A DNA stretch of 7,831 nucleotides from Ekhidna sp. (GTDB lineage: Bacteria > Bacteroidota > Bacteroidia > Cytophagales > Cyclobacteriaceae): NCBI GenBank assembly GCA_013214445.1, contig JABSPG010000179.1, forward strand, positions 1 to 7,831. The letters are read 5' to 3'. A program made the translations under genes and the position numbers. Every line of letters begins with the position of its first letter. Positions within the stretch are counted from its first letter, which is position 1. Below are positions 1 through 5,177 of the stretch, piece after piece. The notes beneath the pieces are model-generated. The model was not told the origin of the DNA. It searched no databases and saw nothing but the letters and a program-made list of their open reading frames with translations.

Positions 1-380
1 CCTCCATCGCTATGCCCCCATATCGTATACTTTTGATGGTCCAAATGAGTCATCAGAAATCTTACATCTTCAGCCATTTCAAAATAATCTAAATCCTTAT
101 CAGTACAGTCACTCTTACCATGGCATCTGGCATCCATTAAAATCACCTGGTAATTCTCCATTAGATCCGGAACCATGTGATGCCTTCCCTTGGCTGAACC
201 TCCATTTCCATGTAGAATGAGTAGCGGATCCCCTTCGCCATAAACCTCATAATAAACCTTTCCCCAGTCAGTTTGTAAAAAATACGATTTACCTTCCGCT
301 CCTGCAATCTCAACTCTTTCCTGCCCAAGCACTGCTAAAAATGCTAACACATTAAATACACATAGTCCCAATTTTTTCAT
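1..380 (-). CDS. Exported alpha/beta hydrolase, N-terminal part (cut by window edge)
   Basis: The reading frame opens at the ATG read from 380 and runs without a stop off the left edge, giving 126 residues. Residues 1-19 form a signal peptide (MKK, then a hydrophobic stretch rich in V, L, F and A), so the enzyme is probably periplasmic or surface-bound. The alpha/beta-hydrolase landmarks are in order: the oxyanion-hole loop HGNGGS at residues 57-62, DARCHGKS at 83-90 (in the family usually D-x-R-G-x-G-x-S), and the nucleophile elbow GHSDGG with the catalytic serine at residue 124. The acid and histidine of the triad must lie beyond the edge. The Cys in place of the usual Gly in DARCHGKS is mildly unusual. 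The substrate cannot be inferred; an esterase or a C-C hydrolase are both possible. The gene is divergent from the AraC-type regulator at 459. Confidence 0.87.
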   Translation of the reverse strand, partial: MKKLGLCVFNVLAFLAVLGQERVEIAGAEGKSYFLQTDWGKVYYEVYGEGDPLLILHGNGGSAKGRHHMVPDLMENYQVILMDARCHGKSDCTDKDLDYFEMAEDVRFLMTHLDHQKYTIWGHSDG

Positions 381-411
381 AAGCTTATAATTTTTACCTT
401 TTATTTTGAAC

Positions 412-419
412 CAAATCTA
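412..419 (-). promoter_or_regulatory. Candidate -7 promoter element for the alpha/beta hydrolase gene
   Basis: The minus strand reads TAGATTTG, an exact match to the Bacteroidota -7 consensus TAnnTTTG, 31 bases before the hydrolase ATG. That would give a leader of roughly 25 nt. No clear TTG-type -33 element lies upstream at the usual distance, so the call rests on the -7 box alone. It sits in the 78-base divergent spacer shared with the AraC-type gene, so a regulator bound here could affect both directions; that last point is inference. Confidence 0.35.
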
Positions 420-458
420 GTTCGTAGGAAAAGTGAATAATTGTAATAATCAGACATT

Positions 459-1289
459 TTGGTTCTAATCGAAGATTATCCCTCAAACACTTCTGTGGCC
501 AGATTCGTGGATCGCTATCAGTTTTATGATATAAGAGAGCCTGCGTTTTTCAAGACTGTTCCAAACGGAAAGATTGAATGCTATTTGATAAAAAATGGAG
601 GTTTTTACCGGTGGGATGAAGAACAAAATGACTTTCTATCCAGTAATAAAAATGGATTTTTACCAGCGACAAATCAAGTTGGATTTTACCGTATTCCAAA
701 ATCACTTATTTGCCTGAATATCAAATTCAAACTGAATATCTTGAGCTTCTCATACTTTGAGAAGTTTATCAAAAAATGGAGAGAATGTAAGGTGACAGAA
801 ATCATTTCACAGGAAGACCAGGAAAGGGTATTAAGCGCATTGGACCAACAGCATCCCAAAATCCCCACTGAGCTACTGGATCAAATATTCGAGAAATGGT
901 GCGAATCGCAACTATCAAATAAACAATTGGAACAACTAATTCAAATTGTACAACATAGTGAGACAGATGATCTAAAATCTACAGATATCGCTCATCAAAT
1001 GAATATGTCAACCAAAACAATGGAGAGATTCGTAAATAAACATTTTGATCTATCCCCAAAAGAGCTATTACAAATTCTTCGTTTCGAACACACATCATTC
1101 CATCTAAAAAAAAGCGAAAAGCAGAGGCTGATAGATGCACTTGCGTTTGGCTACTATGATCAATCACATTTCAATAAAGAGTGTAAAAGAATTACTGGTT
1201 ATTCACCTAAGGATTTTTTTTCTAAATTGAAGCTATCTACCAACGACTTAATTTTTGAAAATAACCTTCCTAGCAATGACGAAAACTAA
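459..1289 (+). CDS. AraC-family transcriptional regulator
   Basis: A 276-residue protein. The C-terminal ~105 residues are an AraC/XylS DNA-binding domain with two helix-turn-helix units, at about residues 173-196 (TDIAHQMNMSTKTMERF) and 222-253. The second carries the classic signature GYYDQSHFNKECKRITGYSP. The N-terminal ~150 residues are a sensor-type domain of the kind found in short Bacteroidota AraC proteins; its ligand is unknown. The start is unusual: the frame is open only from 450, contains no ATG before codon 181, and TTG at 459 is the first plausible initiator (ATT at 456 is an alternative). It places the expected 'xYPSxxxxxxVxxY' opening at the N-terminus. The gene overlaps the next one by 14 bases, so the two are probably co-transcribed and translationally coupled. 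It may control that enzyme or the divergent hydrolase; this is inferred from position only. Confidence 0.9.
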   Translation: MVLIEDYPSNTSVARFVDRYQFYDIREPAFFKTVPNGKIECYLIKNGGFYRWDEEQNDFLSSNKNGFLPATNQVGFYRIPKSLICLNIKFKLNILSFSYFEKFIKKWRECKVTEIISQEDQERVLSALDQQHPKIPTELLDQIFEKWCESQLSNKQLEQLIQIVQHSETDDLKSTDIAHQMNMSTKTMERFVNKHFDLSPKELLQILRFEHTSFHLKKSEKQRLIDALAFGYYDQSHFNKECKRITGYSPKDFFSKLKLSTNDLIFENNLPSNDEN

Positions 1290-2568
1290 AATAATTCTAT
1301 CTCTACTCATAGTCAGCAATAGCTTGTCAGCTCAGAACTTTGACTCACAAATAGATAAACTTGTCGATAAGACAGAAAAAGAGGTCATTGAATGGAGACA
1401 CTGGTTCCATGAAAATGCCGAACTAAGCAACAGGGAATTTAAAACTGCAGACCGCATAGCTAGCATCTTGCGAGATATTGGTTATGAGCCTCAAACAGGA
1501 GTAGCGAAAACAGGAGTAGTTGCTGTGCTGGAAGGAGGGAAACCTGGGCCAGTGGTAGGTCTGAGGGCCGATATTGATGGTCTTCCTGTGAAGGAACGAG
1601 CGGAGATACCCTGGGCCTCCAAGCAAATAGGCGAGTACAATGGAGAAATGGTTCCTGTGATGCATGCATGCGGACATGATACACACACCAGCATATTGCT
1701 AGGAGTTGCAAAAATGCTGTGGGAAATCAAAGACGAAGTTCCTGGCACTGTTAAATTCATATTCCAACCAGCAGAAGAAGGTGCCCCCAAAGGAGAAGAA
1801 GGCGGAGCTAAACTAATGGTAAAAGAAGGTGTACTAAAAAATCCAGATGTTGAAGCCATTTTCGGCTTACATATCAATGCTCAGACACCTGTAGGAAAAA
1901 TAAAAGTTAGACCTGAAGGCATCATGGCCGCCGTGAATTCGATGCGAATAGACATAAAAGGACAGCAAGCGCATGGTTCAGCACCATGGGATGGTGTAGA
2001 CCCAGTAGTTACCGCAGCTCAAATGGTCAACAACCTACAAAGCATCGTGAGTAGAAATATGCAATTGACCAAAGCTCCTGCTGTGATTACCATCGGAGCG
2101 ATACATGGAGGGGTGAGATACAACATTATTCCCGAAAGCCTTTACATGCTCGGCACAATCAGAACACTGGATGCGGACATGCGGACTCAAATCCTTCAAA
2201 GAATTAGAGAGGTAGCGACTAAAACAGGGGAATCAAACAATGCAGAAGTTGAAGTTTGGATAGATGAAGGGTATCCCGTAACCTACAATGAACCGACATT
2301 ATACGAGCAGATGCTACCTAGTTTGAAAAGAGCTGCAGGTGAAGAAAATGTCCAGATCATCCGACCTATCACAGGAGCAGAAGATTTTTCATTTTTCCAG
2401 GAAGAAGTACCTGGATTGTACTTCTTTGTTGGGGGCTGCCCTCCTGGAGTGGATCCGACCACCGTCGCAGGTCACCACACTCCTGATTTCTTTGTTGACG
2501 ATGCAGGAATGAAGCTCGGTATGCAGGCAATGATGCGGGTAACGCTAGATTACCTATCGAAGAAATAG
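1276..2568 (+). CDS. Exported M20-family metallo-amidohydrolase (hippurate / N-acyl-amino-acid hydrolase type)
   Basis: A 430-residue enzyme of the M20D peptidase group, which cleaves the amide bond of N-acyl or aryl-acyl amino acids using two metal ions. Visible motifs: RADIDGLPV near residues 97-105; HACGHD with metal ligands Cys132 and His134; QPAEEG with the general base Glu167 and ligand Glu168; GLH with His199; and a last ligand in GHH at His400 or His401. GAEDFSFF precedes it. The lid/dimerisation domain lies between, including AHGSAPWDGVDPV. I chose ATG 1276 over the in-frame TTG at 1255 because it begins a clean signal peptide (MTKTKIILSLLIVSNSLSA, cut before QN), so the enzyme is periplasmic or outside the cell. 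It overlaps the AraC gene's end by 14 bases. The spacer GAPKGEEGGAKLM after the glutamates suits an exported subgroup. The exact substrate is not determined. Confidence 0.93.
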   Translation: MTKTKIILSLLIVSNSLSAQNFDSQIDKLVDKTEKEVIEWRHWFHENAELSNREFKTADRIASILRDIGYEPQTGVAKTGVVAVLEGGKPGPVVGLRADIDGLPVKERAEIPWASKQIGEYNGEMVPVMHACGHDTHTSILLGVAKMLWEIKDEVPGTVKFIFQPAEEGAPKGEEGGAKLMVKEGVLKNPDVEAIFGLHINAQTPVGKIKVRPEGIMAAVNSMRIDIKGQQAHGSAPWDGVDPVVTAAQMVNNLQSIVSRNMQLTKAPAVITIGAIHGGVRYNIIPESLYMLGTIRTLDADMRTQILQRIREVATKTGESNNAEVEVWIDEGYPVTYNEPTLYEQMLPSLKRAAGEENVQIIRPITGAEDFSFFQEEVPGLYFFVGGCPPGVDPTTVAGHHTPDFFVDDAGMKLGMQAMMRVTLDYLSKK

Positions 2569-2579
2569 CTCTTTTAGTC

Positions 2580-2608
2580 TTTTGATTGGTCACGATCATC
2601 AATCAAAA
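2580..2608. repeat. Inverted repeat (hairpin A) after the amidohydrolase gene
   Basis: Perfect 9-base arms, TTTTGATTG (2580-2588) and CAATCAAAA (2600-2608), around an 11-base loop, beginning 11 bases after the M20 stop codon. There is no T-run after the right arm on either strand, so it is not a textbook terminator. It may protect the mRNA 3' end. Its last four bases also form the foot of the next hairpin, so the two compete. Confidence 0.55.
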
Positions 2609-2629
2609 TGGCTAACTAATAGTCATTTT
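2605..2629 (+). terminator. Hairpin B, weak terminator-like stem
   Basis: AAAATGGCT (2605-2613) pairs with AGTCATTTT (2621-2629), nine pairs including one G-U, with a 7-base loop. The right arm ends in four T. This could be a weak intrinsic terminator for the AraC/M20 operon, but the U-run is short and part of the stem, so the call is tentative. It is immediately followed by a small third stem, 2630-2632 + 2634-2637 with 2642-2648 (GCC-T-ACAT / ATGTGGC, one bulged T). Confidence 0.35.
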
Positions 2630-2650
2630 GCCTACATCAATATGTGGCAC

Positions 2651-2699
2651 AATTACAATATAAGATGGTACTATTCCAAACCATCTTTGTATTGTAATT
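2651..2699. repeat. Long imperfect hairpin (hairpin D) upstream of the small ORF
   Basis: Left arm 2651-2668 and right arm 2681-2699 pair over 17 bases: ten pairs (AATTACAATA with TATTGTAATT), a 1x2 internal loop, then seven pairs (AAGATGG with CCATCTT), closed by a 12-base loop. It is noncoding and ends 15 bases before the ATG of the 51-codon ORF. It could be the leader of that gene, a mRNA-end structure, or a small palindromic mobile repeat. No second copy is visible in this window. Confidence 0.65.
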
Positions 2700-2714
2700 A
2701 AAAGATTTTCAGCT

Positions 2715-2870
2715 ATGGGTTTTGTATTCAATTTATTTGCAAAGAGAGATAAAGTGGAATTGTCTAAAGCAGATTCAGGAGTTTGGATGGTTAGGAAGAA
2801 CTTAAAGATTGTCTTCATGGGTCCAAAAGAGAAATGCCAAACCTATATGAGCCAGCTAAGGATAGCTTGA
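2715..2870 (+). CDS. Small hypothetical protein (51 residues)
   Basis: ATG at 2715, stop TGA at 2868-2870. It has no signal peptide or membrane span. It is basic and ends in a compact block, about residues 22-48 (GVWMVRK, IVFMGPKEKC, YMSQL), that reads like a folded mini-domain: a two-strand sheet followed by a short helix. I recognise no named family. Support for a real gene: no in-frame ATG upstream, a strong hairpin terminator 26 bases after the stop, and protein-like composition. Against it: the length alone could arise by chance. It lies downstream of a run of hairpins (2580-2699) that could be its leader. Function unknown. Confidence 0.55.
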   Translation: MGFVFNLFAKRDKVELSKADSGVWMVRKNLKIVFMGPKEKCQTYMSQLRIA

Positions 2871-2895
2871 AGAATCATTCTATTTTAGGTGTATG

Positions 2896-2925
2896 AAACC
2901 CCACTCTCACCAGTGGGGTTTTTTT
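2896..2925 (+). terminator. Rho-independent terminator between convergent genes
   Basis: AAACCCCACT (2896-2905) pairs perfectly with AGTGGGGTTT (2912-2921) around the loop CTCACC, followed by further T for a seven-base T-run (2919-2925). It ends transcription from the small ORF at 2715-2870. The EF-hand gene on the other strand stops at 2924-2926, touching the T-run; in that direction only three T follow the stem, so it would be a weaker terminator for that gene. Confidence 0.92.
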
Positions 2926-3487
2926 AGTCTTTATCTCCCCAAAATCCAAACAGCCAATTTCCGGGACTTTTCTCGTCATTTGATCGGAAAAACTCATCTA
3001 CAGCTCGAATCAACTCCTTTTTGGTGATGAAATCATCACCATCTCTATCGAGCTTTACGAAGGCCTTTGCAGAGTGCTTTATGGGAATGTGATAGCACAT
3101 AAACATATCTGAGTATTCATCCACAGACATCACTCCATCTGAATTCACATCGAAAGAATCAAATATGGAACTTATCATGTACTTAACCCATCTCTTGTAT
3201 ACCTCCTCGTTTCCTTTCTTCAACAAAACTTGAAAAAAACGAATGAATTGTTCCTCGTTTGCTTCCCCTCCCTGCTTCTCAAAGTACTTTCTAAACATGT
3301 TCCAGCTTTGAGTATTCTTCTCCATAACTGCATTGTACTCATCAGTATCGGGTTTAAACATCCAAAGGACGCATAGAGACTCTCCTATCTCCCGAAAATC
3401 ATTTTCTTCTAAAACACCATTTCGGTCTTGATCAAGAACTACTCTGAAGTAGTGCGAGATCTTTTCTTTTTGAAATTCTGATAACAT
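2924..3487 (-). CDS. EF-hand calcium-binding protein, calerythrin / sarcoplasmic calcium-binding protein type
   Basis: A 187-residue cytoplasmic-looking protein without signal peptide or membrane segment. Four EF-hand positions can be placed. Loop 1 is D19-x-D21-x-N23-G24, with Asp instead of Glu at loop position 12 (D30), which in EF-hands often favours Mg2+. The second unit, about residues 60-82 (NMFRKYFEKQGG), is degenerate and probably does not bind. Loop 3 is D113-x-N115-x-D117-G118 with E124. Loop 4 is D147-x-D149-x-D151 with E158, and Asp152 replaces the usual Gly at position 6. The ending PGNWLFGFWGD matches the tail I know from animal sarcoplasmic calcium-binding proteins and bacterial calerythrin. 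The role is probably calcium buffering or sensing. The start is the ATG read from 3487. It converges on the 51-codon gene through a shared terminator. Confidence 0.9.
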   Translation of the reverse strand: MLSEFQKEKISHYFRVVLDQDRNGVLEENDFREIGESLCVLWMFKPDTDEYNAVMEKNTQSWNMFRKYFEKQGGEANEEQFIRFFQVLLKKGNEEVYKRWVKYMISSIFDSFDVNSDGVMSVDEYSDMFMCYHIPIKHSAKAFVKLDRDGDDFITKKELIRAVDEFFRSNDEKSPGNWLFGFWGDKD

Positions 3488-3772
3488 GTTAAAAGTGGCT
3501 TATATCGATCGAAAGATACGAGTTTAATCTCAATACTTCATGATCCAATCCTTCATTCTGATTAAGAAAAATGAATAATATTGACGCAACTAGCAAGCAC
3601 TAAAAACTTGCATATAATGGATATTTACAGCTTTGAATACAGGGATGTACAGCAGGAGTCATGATCTTTTTTGAAGCAAATCAAAACGCACATGAAATAA
3701 CGAAAGAGAATAAATAAAAAGGCTTGAAATGACTTGCAATAGTAGTACCCAAAAAAACAAATATTTAGGCAC
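3488..3772. other. Intergenic region, no gene recognised
   Basis: AT-rich spacer between the EF-hand gene and the tRNA fragment. It has only very short open frames, the longest being two plus-strand ones of 15 and 18 codons (from about 3618 and 3660) overlapping as ATGA. A short inverted repeat GCAAG/CTTGC lies at about 3594-3612. The EF-hand gene's promoter should lie at its left end, but I find no exact -7 box. Nothing here resembles a known RNA. Confidence 0.5.
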
Positions 3773-3803
3773 AAAAAAAGGAGTCACAAAAATGTAACTC
3801 CTT
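3773..3803 (-). terminator. Rho-independent terminator of a lost tRNA gene
   Basis: On the minus strand AAGGAGTTACA (3803-3793) pairs with TGTGACTCCTT (3788-3778), eleven pairs including one G-U, around a four-T loop, followed by a T-run (3777-3773). It lies ten bases beyond the discriminator base of the tRNA fragment at 3814, where a tRNA transcript would normally end. It was therefore probably the native terminator of the tRNA gene whose 3' end is preserved here. Confidence 0.87.
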
Positions 3804-3813
3804 GGTTTTGAAG

Positions 3814-3835
3814 TGATTGCGCAGGGACTCGAACC
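3814..3835 (-). other. tRNA 3'-end fragment, probable attachment site
   Basis: Read on the minus strand from 3835: GG, the T-loop TTCGAGT (3833-3827), T-stem 3' half CCCTG (3826-3822), acceptor 3' strand CGCAATC (3821-3815) and discriminator A (3814). CCA is not encoded, which is common in this phylum. The 5' side fails: the T-stem would need CAGGG but reads TAAGG, and no anticodon arm, D-arm or GATTGCG 5' acceptor strand follows. So this is only about 22 bases of a tRNA, with its terminator adjacent. Tyrosine-recombinase elements integrate at exactly this segment and leave such a displaced fragment at one end. The tRNA identity cannot be told without the anticodon. Confidence 0.68.
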
Positions 3836-3848
3836 TTATCATGTATAT

Positions 3849-3874
3849 GATTGATTTTCAATTATTTATCAATC
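3849..3874. repeat. Short inverted repeat beside the tRNA fragment
   Basis: GATTGAT (3849-3855) and ATCAATC (3868-3874) are perfect 7-base arms around a 12-base loop, 13 bases from the tRNA break point. It could be a recombinase arm-type site, the 3' structure of the small ORF on the minus strand, or chance in AT-rich DNA. Confidence 0.35.
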
Positions 3875-3972
3875 GATAATCTTCCTAGGTATTGATCTGG
3901 TATATCTGTGGCATTCATATTAGCATTTTCATCCATGTTTTGATAGACTTCATGATCAATTTCCTCAGGCAT
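3862..3972 (-). CDS. Possible 36-residue ORF or gene remnant
   Basis: The minus strand opens at the ATG read from 3972 and stops at TAA 3864-3862. It gives an acidic peptide starting MPEEIDHEVYQN and ending YLGRLSIDK, with no signal peptide or membrane span. The frame is closed by a stop only four codons upstream. The composition is protein-like rather than low-complexity, so it may be the tail of a decayed gene or a real microprotein. I recognise no family. It lies directly inside the putative island edge, a usual place for decayed fragments. Confidence is low because of length. Confidence 0.25.
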   Translation of the reverse strand: MPEEIDHEVYQNMDENANMNATDIPDQYLGRLSIDK

Positions 3973-4074
3973 TACACAATAACCTTATGATTGAAGAATA
4001 CAAAATGATATTTTTATAAAAAACGGTATTTTTACTTAGAGACACTAACTAAATTAAACGCTCAAATAAGTTCA

Positions 4075-5141
4075 ATGAAAAAATTACTCTTACCATTTAA
4101 TCAATACTTACTACTAATCTTATCTGCGCTCAAAATGATCGAATAACCTTGAATCCTGGTGGGAATGCAAATGGTGACCTAGTAGGGATAAAAGCTACAG
4201 AAACGGGTAATAATTCAACAAAACTGCACATCTACAGAAATTTCACATATGAGAATCAAGATCTTGATCGATTAGTAATTGATGCGAGTGGAAAAATTGG
4301 AATTGGAACTTCGTCCCCTTCCGAACTTCTTGACGTAGATGGCAACATAAAAGTAAGCTCAAACAAAGTTATATCGGCGAATAGAGGTAGAATTGGATTT
4401 TCACACGTGGTGGAAGATTGGAATCATACAATCTATAACAATTACCAAAACATAGATAATGAAGGTGCTTGGGACGGAATGAAGTTCAATGTCTACAAGG
4501 GCGCTTCATTCAGGGTTGGTAGTTCTAAAACTACAGCTCTTCACCTGGATGACTTAAGTAGAGTAGGCATAGGAACGTCGGCCCCAAATAGAAATCTGCA
4601 TGTTTATGGCGCAAATGCTGGTAATGGGAATGTGTTAGCTTCGATAATGATAGGAAAGAGTAATGGCCCAGAGATACAATCCATCCAACAATCGAATGAT
4701 GATGATATTCAGGGGTTAGCTTTTCGAGTAAAATCATCTTCAACTAGCGCAAACCCAAATTTTGAAGCAATGAGAATCAATTCATCTGGTTCAGTAGGAA
4801 TTGGAACTACCTCAACAGGGTCGCATAAACTTGCAGTACATGGCTCCATAGGTGCAAGAGAAATCAAGGTAGAAGCTAATAGCTGGTCGGATTTTGTTTT
4901 TGAAGATGACTATGACCTTAGAACGCTTGAAGAGGTAGAACAACATATAAACGAGAAAGGTCATTTACCTGAAATACCCAACGAAGCTGAGGTCAGCGAA
5001 AATGGAATAAATCTAGGAGCTATGGATGCTAAGCTTCTACAGAAAATAGAAGAATTGACACTTTATGTTATCGATCTCAACAAAAGAGTACAAGAGCTTG
5101 AAAATGAGAATCAAGAGCTAAGAGATAATGCCATGAAGTGA
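4075..5141 (+). pseudogene. Tail-fiber-like surface protein with apparent one-base frameshift after the signal peptide
   Basis: The ATG at 4075 starts a signal peptide (MKKLLLPFNQYLLLILSA) that hits TAA at 4144-4146. The mature chain continues in the -1 frame from about 4128 (AQNDRITLNPGG) to the stop at 5139-5141. That frame has no ATG upstream, only a TTG at 4149, which would drop the export signal. One missing base near 4126-4134, for example GCG-GCT reduced to GCGCT, would restore a normal export signal. The mature chain (~338 residues) has three GIGT repeats (4299-4310, 4566-4577, 4797-4808), each followed by a short 'L-V-G' strand as in Bacteroidota tail-fiber-domain proteins. It ends in the conserved C-terminal module (VFEDDYDLRTLEEVEQHI, GHLPEIPNEAEV, GINLGAMDAKLLQKIEELTLY) and a coiled coil, probably a trimeric fibre with an assembly domain. 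It may be truly broken, phase-variable, or a sequencing error. Confidence 0.8.
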
Positions 5142-5177
5142 ACTTAGCGTTCAGTTTCACATTGAACTCTGTAGCCA

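Noticed and set aside
1255..1275. In-frame TTG at 1255 as start of the amidohydrolase
   Set aside because: It adds KITFLA ahead of a complete signal peptide that begins with ATG 1276; the ATG start is more natural.
1423..1877. Several long minus-strand ORFs antisense to the amidohydrolase
   Set aside because: They are antisense to a gene with clear catalytic motifs, and their peptides show no domain features.
2612..2818. 68-codon minus-strand ORF over the hairpins and the small plus-strand ORF
   Set aside because: It runs through both arms of the palindromes and antisense to a more protein-like plus-strand ORF that has a terminator.
3618..3717. Two mini-ORFs of 15 and 18 codons overlapping as ATGA
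   Set aside because: They are too short to support, with no terminator, leader or recognisable peptide.
3811..3880. A complete tRNA gene
   Set aside because: Only the T-loop to discriminator portion is present; the T-stem 5' half mismatches and no anticodon or D-arm can be folded.
4126..4136. Programmed -1 ribosomal frameshift in the tail-fiber-like gene
   Set aside because: No X-XXY-YYZ slippery heptamer is present and no downstream stem is obvious; a one-base deletion is simpler.
4149..4151. TTG 4149 as true start of the tail-fiber-like protein
   Set aside because: It would remove the export signal, while a good signal peptide sits directly upstream in the other frame and the -1 frame is already protein-like (AQNDRIT) before the TTG.
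5142..5177. Bidirectional terminator between the convergent genes
   Set aside because: Only a 5-base inverted repeat (GTTCA/TGAAC) with a 9-base loop and no T-run; too weak to call.
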